Shown: piece after piece, positions 22,414 to 34,549 of the stretch | Numbering within the stretch: position 1 is the stretch's first letter | How the letters are laid out: each line of letters begins with the position of its first letter | Assembly (NCBI RefSeq): GCF_005239225.2 | Contig: NC_133299.1 | Coordinates: 7,444,967-7,508,966 of the forward strand | Length of the DNA stretch: 64,000 nucleotides | Direction: 5' to 3' | From: Populus alba | Taxonomy: Eukaryota > Streptophyta > Magnoliopsida > Malpighiales > Salicaceae | Notes under the pieces: model-generated | Databases searched by the model: none | Seen by the model: only the letters and a program-made list of their open reading frames with translations | What the model was told of the DNA's origin: nothing | Position numbers and translations under genes: made by a program

Positions 22414-22585
22414 CTGGATTTGGTGACAATGACACATCCAAGCTCCTAGATCTGGCGATCACAACATATCCAAGGTGCCTGGGTTTGATGACAACACCAC
22501 ATCCAAGGCAGCTAACGCCACACCCAAGATGTCTAAGTCGGGCAACAACGATACACCTGCGTGCCTAGGTTTGACAAGGTGATGA
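22414..22585. repeat. Degenerate minisatellite, period about 33 bp
   Basis: Successive units carry a GATTTGGTGACAA-like start, a CACATCCAAG-like middle and a CCTAG-like end. About four to five diverged units can be followed. Confidence 0.55.
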
Positions 22586-22809
22586 AAAATCTCAAATGCA
22601 TAGCTTAATAATAAGATTAATATGAAAATAATTTGGATATAAAATTATTAGTGGTATATATAATATTTATCCTAAAAAAATCTAATATTTATATTGTGGA
22701 GCTAAAAAGAATAAGGGATGAAAAATAATGTCCTAAACTTTCTTCTTTTTATTCTTTGCCCTGGTCAAGAAATTTATCTTTTTTTAGTTTAAAAGTAAAA
22801 GAAAAAAAA

Positions 22810-22890
22810 GCTAGGGTTATGAACATCGAGTTAATACTTGAAAGACTCAAATATAGGTCCTTGCTTTGCTATTTATTTAGAACTTTCTTT
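22810..22890. repeat. Second diverged copy of the array spacer core
   Basis: It carries the landmarks ATGAACATCGAGTTAATACT, GAAAGACTCAAATAT and GCTTTGCTATTTATTTAG in the same order as the spacer core of the 1-kb array. Confidence 0.55.
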
Positions 22891-22939
22891 TTTCAGACGC
22901 ATGTCACACAAGCACAAGACATGATTTGTAGAAAGTGTT

Positions 22940-23110
22940 TAAAAGTGTGATAATAATTGCTTTTTAAAGTATTTTTTGTTTAAAAAAAATTATTTTTGAC
23001 ATTAATATGTCAAAATGATTTGAAAACATAAAAAATATTAATTTTTTAAAAATAAAAAATAAAAAAAATCAATTTTTTTAAAAAATATTTTTAAAATGAA
23101 AAAAAAAACA
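22940..23110. mobile_element. AT-rich MITE-like sequence
   Basis: The sequence contains the TTTTTAAAGTATTTTTTG and ATTTTTGACATTAATATGTC type motifs seen in a MITE family I associate with Salicaceae. A related copy is at 23985-24165. The ends are not clear. Confidence 0.4.
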
Positions 23111-23380
23111 TTATAGGGAAGGTGAAGCAATCATGGTAAGCAGCTACTGTAGAGTGTGTACTCCGTGCTGATATTTATAGAGTGAATCGAAAAGGAGAAA
23201 CTACGAAAGTGTTTTGTCCAATCGTAGTTAGTCTTATCTTCTCGTAATATTACGCTAACATTACGAGAAGATAAGACTAAGACTAGAGTGATCGGAAAAA
23301 AACAATTCAGTAGTTTCTCTTTTTCGATTCACTATAAATATCAGTACCGACTACACAACAGTAGATGCATCACCCTAGCT
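23111..23380. mobile_element. Long near-perfect hairpin (foldback MITE)
   Basis: Two arms of about 105-120 bp (about 23115-23257 and 23265-23378, with some mismatch and one bulge) face each other across a centre of about 10 bp. Matching blocks include GATATTTATAGAGTGAATCG with its reverse complement, and TTATCTTCTCGTAAT with ATTACGAGAAGATAA. A transcript from either strand would fold into an extended double strand. No coding sequence is present. Confidence 0.75.
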
Positions 23381-23904
23381 ATTATATTTTTTGTGCCAGA
23401 CAGGAAAAATAAAATAAAATGAAATGGGCGACCTGTTCCAGTTTGGGAGGAAAAAAAAAGAATTTCTTTGTGCTAATTTAAAAATATAGAACGTCACAAG
23501 ATTTAGATTTAAGGATTTAAGTATTTTAGTTGCGTCATTTTCTTGTTATGTTTGGCGAAAATGTTTGTTTTTAAGGTGGTTTTTTTATAAAATCTTTTTA
23601 AAAATATATTATTTTTTAATATTCAAGAGTGTCATAAAAAATAAATTAAAAAATATTTTTTTAGTATTTAACTATGGTATAGAAAATGAGTGTTTTGATT
23701 TTTTTTTAAGTTTATATAAAATATTAAATGTAATTATTTGAACACTTATTAAAAAAAATGAGATATAAAAAGTGTAATGATAAGGAAAAAAGAATTTATT
23801 ATATCATATATTTATATAGTTTTATAAAATGTAAGTACACATATAAAATAAATATTTTAAATATAATATTATACACGTTTTTTATGTTTAGATAACAATA
23901 AAAA
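23381..23904. other. Intergenic, no feature recognised
   Basis: AT-rich sequence with poly-T and poly-A stretches. No gene, and no repeat boundary that I can define. Confidence 0.4.
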
Positions 23905-23984
23905 GAAATTCTATTGGTATCATTGTCTTATTGTATTTATTTCTTTTTTGCCATGTAGTTAATTACCTAGATTTAGGATGTTGA

Positions 23985-24165
23985 CGAGTGCCTTCTATTT
24001 GAAATTATGATAGTGGTTATGATTTAAAGTGTTTTTCGTATAGAAATATATAAAATTAATATTTTTTATTTTTTTAAAATTAACACATCAAAACGATCTA
24101 AAAAAAAATTATCAAAAATAAAATAAAATTTAAGGGAACATAGTTAAACTGCATTCCCAAACAAT
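23985..24165. mobile_element. MITE inserted in segment S1
   Basis: S2 lacks this stretch, so it is an insertion in S1. It contains AAAGTGTTTTTCGT, ACACATCAAAACGATCTAAA and CTGCATTCCCAAACA, typical of an abundant MITE family I associate with poplar. Confidence 0.6.
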
Positions 24166-25426
24166 AAGAAGTTTTTTAATATAACTTTTCGCTTAAAAAT
24201 ATATTAAAGTGAGGTTTTTTTTTTTACATCACCACATCAAAACTATAAAAAAATACCATAAAAAAAGATCAATTTAATATTTTTATAAATAAAAAATATT
24301 TTAAAAAAAAACTAAAATTAAGAGAAGAAGTTACGATAAATACCACCATTAATTCCTATAATCTTTGTCAGCAGCCAACCAATCATCACTTGCTGATTGG
24401 TATTATATTACATAAGTGTGAGCAAATCTCACCTTCACTAGCTAGGATTACATTTTTGATCTAGTCATAGGCTAGGAAGGACATTATCTTGAATTTTCTC
24501 TGGTCTCATAATTTTCTCAACGTAAAAACAAAAAAAGAAGAAGGAGGATGACTTGAGACAGATTAAGACCATGTCCTCAGAACCTTGCTTCAGCTTGTAG
24601 CTTGACCTCTATCTTGCATCAATTATGATCAATTTTTAATTCTCAGTTCAATTATGTAGTACGAGAATGACGCTCAACATTATAAAAATAGAAACGATAC
24701 CTGTAGAATATTAATTATAGAATCCAATTATTGTAAAAACATGCTGACAGTGCTAGAGGTTTTTTAATACAAAAGTGTTAGGAGCATTTAGATTTTTATT
24801 GTTTTATTAAGTGATTATACCCCACAAAAATGTGATTGTATCCAACTCTCTTACGAGATTGCTGGTCATTTCATATCCGAGTCAGATTATTTTTTTGCTT
24901 ACTGGAAAACAAATAATTGTATAATGATTATTAGAATTCCTTTTTATATTAATATATATTTTTTTAAATAAATAGATTTCTGGGACATGTATATTCAAAC
25001 AAACTTCAAGCACCCAAAACAAATATATAAAAAAATGAACAATTTGAAAATAAGATAAAAAAAAAAATATATCTTTTTAATTAAACCTTCTTCATATTAA
25101 TACATTCCTTTTCTCCGTGACATTTCTCAACCAAAATAAATGTTTCATGAATAATAGTTTATAATAACCATAAAAGAAAGTTTTAATAAAAATAAATGAT
25201 ATTTGGTAATTTTAACACGAAAAATAAAAAAAGAATATAAGATACCTTTTTGGGATCTTTTTTTTTTATCACCAAACCATCTTTTATGATTCATTTGACA
25301 AAAAGAAAATTGACAAAAAGATAATTGTCAATTGAATAAAAGTAAAATAAAATCATGATAATTATAAGGACTTTTCATCTTCATAGAGTATTTACGATGG
25401 AAAAAAGAAGAGTCGGTATAGCAAAT

Positions 25427-25601
25427 TCACACATAAAAATCAGCGAAATGATGAGAGGTAACATTCAAGTCAATTAACTTGGCTAAGCTGAAAGGAAGGC
25501 TGTTATCTTTCCATTTATTTCTCTTGACATGCATGGCCGCATGGACATTGCGAATCCAGTTAAGAGCTTTGTAGTATTCAATATTCATTATCAATTTCCC
25601 A
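25427..25601 (-). pseudogene. Possible terminal exon, frameshifted copy (S1)
   Basis: It is collinear with the intact 56-codon frames at 40691-40858 and 44215-44382, but a 7-bp insertion (about 25578-25584) breaks the frame. The downstream part still reads ALNWIRNVHAAMHVKR and ends at the same stop. The protein family is not recognised. Confidence 0.35.
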
Positions 25602-26648
25602 CTACAGGATTTATTAATTAATTCCATCAGATTCAAGATCATTCACCCCCTGCACAGAATCCATTTTAAAAACTTCATGGAGTTTTCTTTTGTGGTTGGA
25701 TATAGAGCCCTCATGTACGTGTTATTGAAAAATGTTCATAGGTTTAAGCATATGTTAGCCTAGAGCCATCCTTCAATCCACGTGGAGAAAAAGAAACATG
25801 CCAGAGCATGGAAAACACCTTCTTTTCTTCCATGCCAAACATGGAAAACAACGATCTCCAGCAAAAGAAACTAAAACAAAGACAATATTTGAAGGCAACT
25901 TGAACTGAAAGAGAGAAAGGCAAGTCGGTATGGACTCTTGTTATAGACATACTCATCTTCTTACAATTTTTTAATTTACTGAAACTAAGTAGAGGTGATG
26001 GAGACCCCCGAGCAACTGAAGAGATGTAATGGTACGATACCAAATTTTTTGCAGATCTAGCGTAGGCACTGGTGTGCAAAGCTCTTTATTCTGCTCCCAC
26101 GTAAGTTTTCTCCATTTTTTTACGAGAAAATGTAATTCTAGAAAGAGGATTCCAGGTCTGCTTTTCTATATAAGCCAATGCTTTCAATCATCTCAGAGCG
26201 TTTTGCTCTGATGGTCTCTTGGGTTGCAAGCTTGAGAGAGCAGAATTATACCCTAGTGACTGACTGCACCCTTTCTGTCCATTTTTCTAACTCACACGCA
26301 GCAAGCATTCTACATTCTTTCCACTCCAACCAAATAAATTGAAAGAGAACTTCTCAGATTCATGACTAGTCATTTTGAGATGACAGCATGCCATGTTTAC
26401 CCCTAAAACCTCTCTCGGTAGGAAGCTTCATTAAAAAACAGCATCATTTTGCCTCCGTAAGAAAAAAGGAAGAGAGAGAACAAAACTCAGTGGCTATTCA
26501 TCCACGTCCGTTAGCACTAACATAAAGAAAAGGGGTCTCAAAACACGCACCCATGAAAAAACTCGAAATACCCTTCCTAATCACCCATCCAACCAACAGC
26601 CCCAGAGCCAAAATTGCACACGCACTATTACAATCCATAATAAAAACA

Positions 26649-27139
26649 CAACAGAACACAATAAAATAAAAGGATAAAAATAGTAGATGAAAGAAAAGCA
26701 TTGTTGAAACATCATTTTCGAATCTTCTAGCAAGGACAACATGCATATATATATATATATATATATGAAAGTAACACCAATCAAAGATACAAAAATGATT
26801 CTGCAACCTCTCTCTCATTCTCTCGTCGTAAATGCATTTATAAAAATAGAACCAATCAAAGTAGGGAATAGAACCAAAATAGGAGCTCTACCGACGTTTT
26901 CTGCTTTAACTACAACATTGAAACAAGAATTTGTTGTGAGAAAGTACAATATAAAACATAAATAAAATATAACTTGAGGCAAATATTATTTCAAAAAATA
27001 ATATTTAAACACAAGGTTATTTTCTAGAACTCCACAAGTTTTCTTCTAAAAAGAGGGTTACAAAACCAGTTAGATCAAGATCGAAATAAAATACCAGCAA
27101 GCCTTGCAAACACAAAAATAATATTATGGTTTTTTCAAA
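26649..27139. repeat. Left copy of a duplication of about 490 bp flanking copia B
   Basis: This stretch recurs at 32232-32749 with only a handful of differences, chiefly the length of a (TA)n run (26743-26766 here, longer on the right). It comprises the last part of segment S1 and the first 208 bp of the D1 LTR (from 26932, TGTTGTGAG). Copia B sits exactly between the two copies. Confidence 0.85.
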
Positions 27140-27403
27140 TGTAACAAACGAATGTGAAGTAGAGGAAAAACAGAATTGTAAAGAGAAGTTTTCTCTTGTG
27201 TATTGAATAATAAAGCTCGTCGAAATATATACAGCAGGCAAAGAATATTCTAACTAACTTATCCCATGCAATATTAATGCTACCCTTTATGTATAGTGCT
27301 TTACAGATGCAATTAAAGAATAAATAACAGAGTAACAGAATTCAGGTAACCATGCCATCCTTCTCTGCTATGACGTGGTGTATTGATGAGTCATCCTCTA
27401 ATA
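27140..27403 (-). repeat. 3' LTR of copia B
   Basis: It is paired with 31968-32231; by eye only an A/C and an A/G difference separate them. Confidence 0.9.
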
Positions 27404-30400
27404 CCCCCCCGCAAGATGGAGAGTAAAAATTTACGATGCCCATCTTGGATAAATGAAAATTGAGAACAGAGGATGATAGAGCCTTTGTCATGATATCAGC
27501 AAGTTGATTAGAGCTGGAGATATAACGAGTGCAGACGTGGCCAGCCTGAATCTGATCTCGAATAAGATGGCAGTCGAGTTCAATGTGTTTAGTCCTCTCA
27601 TGGAATACTGGATTTGCCGCAATATGGATAGCCGCTTGGTTGTCACAGTGTAAGAAAACTGGTTGTAGATGTTGGACATGGAGTGCAGACAGAATGTATT
27701 TCAGCCAGGATAATTCAGTGCAGGTGACAGCCATGGAACGGTATTCGGCCTCTGCCGAAGACTTAGAGACCACTGATTGTTTCTTAGATTTCCATGAGAT
27801 CAAGGAAGAGCCAAGAAAAATACAGTAGCCACTAATAGAACGTCTGGTATCAGGGCAAGAAGCCCAATCAGAATCGCAATAAGCCTCAAGATGTAAAGAG
27901 GAAGAACTGGAAAATAAAAGCCCCTGACCTGGTGCACCCTTAAGGTAACAAAGAACTTTGTGAGCTGCATGTAAATGTGCATCAGTAGGATTAGCCATGA
28001 ATTGGCTCAAATTGTTGACACTATAACAAATATCAGGCCGAGAGACTGTAAGATAAAGGAGCCTGCCAATAAGACGTCGGTAAATACTGGGATCAGATAA
28101 GGGAGTGCCTGTGGTCTGAATAAGGTTGAGATTTTGTTGCATTGGAACCTTAGCAGGGGTGCTGCCTAAGGTGCCAGAATCTGCAAGAATATCCAATGTA
28201 TATTTCCGTTGGCAAATATAAATGCCTTTGGAGGATCTTGCAACCTCTATGCCGAGAAAGTAGCGTAAAGGGCCAAGGTCCTTGATCTGAAAATGCTTGT
28301 GAAAAATGGATTTCAATTCTTGCACAACAGTAATGTCACTACTTGCAACCAGTATATCGTCGACATAAACAAGAATAACAACAAAAGTGCCATTAATGTC
28401 ACGGGTGAAAAGGCTATAATCAGCCTTGGATTGAGAGAAACCTGCAACAAAAAGAACATTAGAAAATTTGGAATACCATTGCCTTGAAGCTTGTTTGAGA
28501 CCATACAAGCTTTTGAGCAATTTACAGACTTGAGTAGGGTATCCTTTGGTGTAGCCAGGAGGTTTATTCATGTAGATATCTTCATGCAAGTCCCCATGCA
28601 AAAACGCATTATTTACATCGAATTGATGTAAATGCCAACCTTTAACTGAGGCAGTAGCTAAGAGACACCTCACGGTAACCAACTTAGCCACAGGAGAAAA
28701 AGTCTCTTGATAATCCACTCCCTCAAGTTGGGTGAAACCGCGAGCCACAAGTCTTGCTTTAAGACGTTCAACACTCCCATCAGAATGATACTTAATTTTA
28801 TAAACATATTTGCAATCAATGGGAACTTTTCCAGGAGGTAAATCCGTAATCTGCCAAGTGTGATTGGCCTCCAAGGCTGCTAATTCAGTGTCCATGGCTT
28901 TACACCATCCAGGGTCTTTAAGAGCTTGCTTATATGTTCTTGGTTCAATATGAGTGGAAATAGTAGTTGAAAAAACTTTATAAGAAGGAGAAAAATACTG
29001 GTAAGAAATAGTATTATGAAGGGGGGAAGCAGTACCTGAAGGGGAACATAACAGCTGGTCCAACGGTGGGATAGGAGGAGTTAGAGCAGTCTGATGACAA
29101 TGGTAATCCTGCAGGTACTCAGGAGCGCGCCGAGTTCTGGTTGGCCTGCGAGAAGGGGAAACTAAAGTAGAGGGAGAAGGTAAGGGAGTATGAGGTAATT
29201 CAGGTGAAGGATGTAAAGACTGTGGTGGGGAAGGAGGAGAACTCGGAGCTAAAAAATATGGAGAGGAAGACTGGGAATTAGTAATGACAGGTGAGGGAGT
29301 AATGGTGGGGAGTAATGGAGGAGATGATGGTAGAGTAGGAATAAAGAGGGAAGGTGAAACAGAAGGTGAAAAATGAGGATGGAAGGGAAAAATAAATTCA
29401 TGAAAATGAACATCACGGGATAAAAAAATGTGATCAGTTTATATATCAAGTAATTTATATGCTTTAACCCCAAAAGGATAGCCTAAAAACACACATGCTC
29501 TGCCTCTAGGATCAAACTTCTTACGCCCTTGTGACAAGGTAGAGGCATAGGCAAGGCAACCAAAAACTCTCAAGTGTTTGTATTGAGGAGGAGTGTGGAA
29601 GAGATATTCATAGGGTGTTTTGTTATGAAGAAGAGGGGTAGGAGTTCGATTAATAAGGTAGGTTGCTGTGAGAACACAGTCAGTCCAATATTGGGGAGGA
29701 AGGTGCGATTGAAACATTAAGGCACGGGCAATATTCATTATATGTTGATGTTTTCTCTCAACCCTGCCATTTTGTTGGGGTGTGTCGACACAACTCTTTT
29801 GGTGAATGATGCCCTTAGCTTGAAAAAAATCTGTCATGCGAAACTCAGCTCCATTATCAGTTCTAATGGTTTTGATTTTAGTGTGAAATTGAGTTTCAAT
29901 TAAACTGTAAAAGGCCATAAAACAAGACCTGGTATCAGATTTATTTCTAAGCATATAAACCCATGTTGTCCGAGAGTGGTCATCAACAATTGTAAGAAAG
30001 AAACGTGAACCATCCACTGCAATAACTGAGTTAGGACCCCATATATCACAGTGGACAAGATCAAATTTATGTAAGGCAGAATGTGTAGAAGTTGGAAAAG
30101 AAACACGTCGCTGCTTAGCCAAAGGACAAATGGAACATGGTATTGGATTATGAAATGTTTGATTATGTGTGATATTGGGATCAGTGATTAAAGCTAATCT
30201 AGAAAGGGAAATGTGTCCTAAACGATAATGCCATAAATCACATAAGGAAGTAGTGTGAGTAGCGGAAGCAGAAGGAAATGAAGGTGAAGGATGGAGATGA
30301 GGCAATGCATCAACCAAAGCAGAGGGTGACACCCGAGACCTGAGAAGGTGATACAGACCAGTTCTAACTTCACCCATCCCAATCGTTGTCCATGATGTTA

Positions 30401-31946
30401 AGTCCTGAAAAAAACAAGCATTAGATAGAAAAATGAGACAACAAGAATGATGTTGAGTAAGTTGCTTGGCAGAAAGCAAGTTGAAGTTAAAGGAAGGCAC
30501 ACACAAAACATGGTGTAAGACAAGATGCTTAGATAATCTTACGACACCAATGTGAGTAACAGGAACATCTTGGCCATTTGGAAGTTTAACTTGGTAGGAA
30601 ACAGTGGCTGTGATAGACGTAAAAAGGGAGGTACAACAGATCATATGATCTGTGGCACCAGTGTCAATAATCCAAGGTGAGATGTGTGTGTGAGAAGATG
30701 AGTGTGTGCGTGTACTGAAGCAAGTAGCCATACCAGAAACACGAGAGTTGCTGACATGAGGATTGGGAGTGGAAGAAGATGGTTGTGTAACAGATAGTGA
30801 AGCCATGGCTGAACTAGTCTCCTTGGAATGCAAAAGAGAAAGTAATTGTTGGTATTGACTCCTGGTAAGCATCATTGATTCAGTTGAATCTTCCTCATGA
30901 TCATCATCTGAGAGTGCTCGGGATTGAGTAACAGTTGCTGCAATACCTTTACTATTATTTCTTGTATAAAGTTTGTGACCAGGTGGGTAGCCATGCAATT
31001 TATAACATTTGTCCGCAATATGGCCAGTCATATTACAATGAGTGCATTGTGGTGGATCAGCATTTCCAACCTTGAAACAGTTTTCAAGAGAAGGACCAGG
31101 AAGCTTGCAATAAGAACAGTATGGGCGATTAGTTTTCTGGGAAGTAGACCTGGAGAAATTTTTGCTAGAGGTAAAAATTGGTTTGGCCATCATTGCCATA
31201 AGGTCAGGGGTTTTGATAGAAGGAATCATCAAATGTTGTCGTTCTTGTTGTTGGATCATGGAGAACACACGGTTAAGGGATGGGACAGGATCAAGTAGCA
31301 TGATCTGATCTCTACTGTTTGAGTATGCATCAGATAAACCCATAAGGAATTGAATGACACAATCACGGTCATAACGATCATGAAGGATTTTTAATTTTCC
31401 ACACAAACAATCGGGAAGAGGGTCATAGATAGCAAGTTCATCCCATAATGTTTTGAGGTGACCAAAATAGGTACTGATGTTATCTTGGTTTTGAGATAAG
31501 CTGGCTAAATCACGTTTAAGTTGGAAGATTCGAGGGCCATTTTGGTGAGTAAAACGATCTCTGAGTTCCAGCCATAATACTCTTGAATCCTCAACTAAAA
31601 CAAGGCTGGATTTGACAGAAGGACTTACAGAATTTTGTAGCCATGAAACAACCAAGTCGTTGCATCTCTCCCAAGCTTCAAAAAGAGGATCTGAGATAAC
31701 AGTAGGTTTAGACAATGTACCATTAACAAAAGCAAGTTTGTTCTTCGCGCGAAGAGCTCGAGAAATCGCACGAGACCAACTGACATAATTATCAGCAGTT
31801 AAGAGTTCAGAAACAAGAGCAGCAGCTGGATTATCACCATTCTCAATTCGAAATGGATTGAAAGGATCAGAAAAATTAAGATATTTGTTTGTGGGGTTTG
31901 TATCATTGAAAGACTGAGAATCAGTTTCTTTAGGAGCGTTGGCCAT
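27342..31946 (-). pseudogene. Copia B gag-pol polyprotein with one internal stop
   Basis: The start is the ATG at 31946, 10 nt after the primer site; the final stop at 27342 lies in the 3' LTR. Gag has a CCHC knuckle ([14 protein letters not shown], about residue 300). Protease has DTGATDHM at about 427. Integrase has the HHCC region (HYRLGH) and a core with TDNGAEF and [14 protein letters not shown] has FDVNNAFLHGDL and LVYVDDIL (YVDD at about 1194). RNase H has CDSDWASCPDTRRSISGYC and CDNQAAIH. After the integrase an in-frame TAA at 29439-29441 interrupts the frame; reading continues in the same frame on both sides. A CAA-to-TAA change would account for it. The rest looks functional. Confidence 0.93.
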
Positions 31947-31955
31947 TGATCGGCT

Positions 31956-31967
31956 GCTCTGATACCA
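31956..31967 (-). other. tRNA-iMet primer-binding site of copia B
   Basis: The minus strand reads TGGTATCAGAGC immediately after the 5' LTR, the standard primer site of plant copia elements. Confidence 0.93.
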
Positions 31968-32231
31968 TGTAACAAACGAATGTGAAGTAGAGGAAAAACA
32001 GAATTGTAAAGAGAAGTTTTCTCTTGTGTATTGAATAATACAGCTCGTCGAAATATATACAGCAGGCAAAGAATATTCTAACTAACTTATCCCATGCAAT
32101 ATTAATGCTACCCTTTATGTATAGTGCTTTACAGATGCAATTAAAGAATAAATAACAGAGTAACAGAATTCAGGTAACCATGCCATCCTTCTCTGCTGTG
32201 ACGTGGTGTATTGATGAGTCATCCTCTAATA
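31968..32231 (-). repeat. 5' LTR of copia B
   Basis: This 264-bp copy is next to the primer site and its outer end abuts the duplicated flank CAACAGAACAC. Confidence 0.9.
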
Positions 32232-32324
32232 CAACAGAACACAATAAAATAAAAGGATAAAAATAGTAGATGAAAGAAAAGCATTGTTGAAACATCATTT
32301 TCGAATCTTCTAGCAAGGACAACA

Positions 32325-32379
<55 letters not shown>

Positions 32380-32749
32380 GTAACACCAATCAAAGATACA
32401 AAAATGATTCTGCAACCTCTCTCTAATTCTCTCGTCGTAAATGCATTTATAAAAAATAGAACCAATCAAAGTAGGGAATAGAACCAAAATAGGAGCTCTA
32501 CCGACGTTTTCTGCTTTAACTACAACATTGAAACAAGAATTTGTTGTGAGAAAGTACAATATAAAAACATAAATAAAATATAACTTGAGGCAAATATTAT
32601 TTCAAAAAATAATATTTAAACACAAGGTTATTTTCTAGAACTCCACAAGTTTTCTTCTAAAAAGAGGGTTACAAAACCAGTTAGATCAAGATCGAAATAA
32701 AATACCAGCAAGCCTTGCAAACACAAAAATAATATTATGGTTTTTTTCA
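32232..32749. repeat. Right copy of the duplication flanking copia B
   Basis: It repeats 26649-27139 and continues without interruption into the rest of the D1 LTR, so this is the original copy context. It contains a long (TA)n microsatellite at about 32331-32375. Confidence 0.85.
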
Positions 32750-33374
32750 GCATATTTTTACTGTAAGAGTGCTTGGTATATATATGTTGCTAACATGTAA
32801 TAGCTATGCAAAAAATAAATTAGAAAATTAAAGAGCTTTTACAATAGTTAGAAAAATAAAATAGATGTTAGGGAATTAAAGAATTGTAGCTCTTCAAAAA
32901 GTTTTAAAATAAAAGAGTTGCCAGGATTTTGTGAGTTGAGAGTATTAAAATGACTTAAGTAATGTCTTAGTCAACCTTTTCTATTTATATATATGTTGTA
33001 GTACACGACAGTAATTATAGGAATCACAACATTGGAATAATTCTACATTAATTTCTATACATATATATATATGATATGCCCCCTTAATTCGAGGGTGGAG
33101 GATCGACTCGAAGCTTGTAACGAAAAACAGTAAAAGTAGCAGCAAATTGTTGCTTAATGAAGATATTTGCAAGTTAATCCCAAGAGGAGATAAAATGAAT
33201 TTGAATTTCTTTCTTTGCAACTCAATCTTGTACAAAGTGATAATCCACCTTAACATGATTAGTACGAGCATAGAAAATAGGATTCGCTAAAAGATAAGTG
33301 GCGCCAAGGTTATCACACCAAATGTTAGGAGCAGAGACAAAGGGAACCTGCAGATCTGTTAACAAATATTAAAG

Positions 33375-34430
33375 TCAAATAACCTCAGCAGTACCGTCTG
33401 CTAAGGCTTTATATTCAGCCTTAGTAGAGGAGCGAGCAACTGTGCGTTGCTTGCCAGATTTCCATGAGATTGGTGTCTGACCAAAAAGATAAGGTAACCA
33501 CCCATAGATTGCAATCATCAATACTACCAGCCCAATCTGCATCTGTAAAACCCTATAGAGAAAAGGAAGAGCCTTGAGTGATATGGAAACCATAAGATGT
33601 TGTACCTTAAGGTAGCGTATAATATGTTTAAGAACGGCCCAATGAGAATTTATAGGAGCATGTATAAACTGACAAACTCTATTAACAGCTAAACAAATAT
33701 TTGGGTGAGTGAAGGTAAGGTACTGAAGAGCACTCACGATTTGATGAAACCATGCAGGATCAAATAATAGATTATCTGGCAGTATAGTAACTTTCAAAAG
33801 AGAGACTAGAGTATCAACAAGTTTGCAGGAAGTCATACCAGCCCGAGTGAGGATGTCAAGAATATATTTATGGTCACGCAACATCAAACCCATACATGTA
33901 GACTAAACTTCAATATCCAGAAAGTAATGAATTGCGCCTAAGTCTCGAAGCTTGAATTCAGAGCTCAGTAACTGTATTAGAAAATGGAGCATAGTAGAAT
34001 TGCTATCCGTAAGCAAAACATCATCAACATACACCAAAAGATAAAAGATATTAGTACCATCAGATAAGATAAACAAGGAGGTGTCAACCTTGGAGGCATG
34101 AAAACCAATGGAGAGTAAAAAATCACTCAGAAAAGTGTACCATACCCACGATGCCTGTTTTAAACCATACAACAACTTGTGCAATCTACACACATGAGAT
34201 GCAAGAGTGGAGTCAACAAAAACTGGAGGTTGTTTCATGTAGACCTCTTCAGTAAGAACACCATTGAGAAATGCATTATGAATATCAAATTGATGAATCT
34301 TTCAATTGCGCAAAACCACAATGAAGAAGACTAATATGATGGTGGACTATTTAATAACCGGACTGAAAGTTTCAGAATAGTCAATGCCTTCTTGCTGGGT
34401 AAAGCCTTTAGCAACAAGGAGGGATGGTAT
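33375..34430 (-). pseudogene. RT-RNase H remnant of copia A
   Basis: Two frames cover the RT. The first has LHKLLYGLKQASWVWY and LVYVDDVLL at 33903-34238. The second has the connection and RNase H with SGKQRTVARSSTKAEYKALA at 33375-33893. A stop at about 33903 separates them and the upstream RT fingers are broken. Clear homology to copia C (50000-51250 and 52931-53200) shows the same family. Confidence 0.85.
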
Positions 34431-34549
34431 GGGGCTGCAGTGGTGTGAGATAATGGGGAATGAAGCATATTTGGAAAGAGGGAAGTGGCAGGTTGGATGG
34501 AGTTAGTAGTTGAAACCTTTGCAATTAAATTTCGTAAAGCATATTAATT

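Larger units (their letters stand above)
23905..26931. repeat. Segment S copy 1 (S1) of a local segmental duplication
   Basis: It is collinear with S2 (39325-41015) over its first half. It is collinear with S3 (43067-44606 plus 48142-49360) over nearly all its length. Shared landmarks are GTTACGATAAATACCACC, GTCAGCAGCCAACCAAT, CATGCATGGCCGCATGGAC and, in the second half, TTTGCAGATCTAGCGTAG. It runs directly into the LTR of copia D at 26932, just as S3 does, so S and D were duplicated together. S1 carries an extra MITE at 23985-24165. Confidence 0.8.
27140..32231 (-). mobile_element. Ty1/copia retrotransposon B, nearly intact
   Basis: LTRs of 264 bp (27140-27403 and 31968-32231) differ at about two positions by eye. 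On the minus strand each LTR reads TATTAGAGG to TTGTTACA. A tRNA-iMet primer site abuts the 5' LTR and a polypurine tract (GGGGGGG at about 27404-27410) abuts the 3' LTR. The interior encodes one gag-pol frame of about 1.5 thousand codons broken by a single stop. There is no short target duplication; the flanks are TCAAA on the left and CAACA on the right. Instead there is a duplication of about 490 bp on the two sides. Confidence 0.93.

Noticed and set aside
25744..26079. Minus-strand ORF of 111 codons in segment S1
   Set aside because: No family resemblance, and the matching region of S3 does not keep the frame; it appears to be chance.
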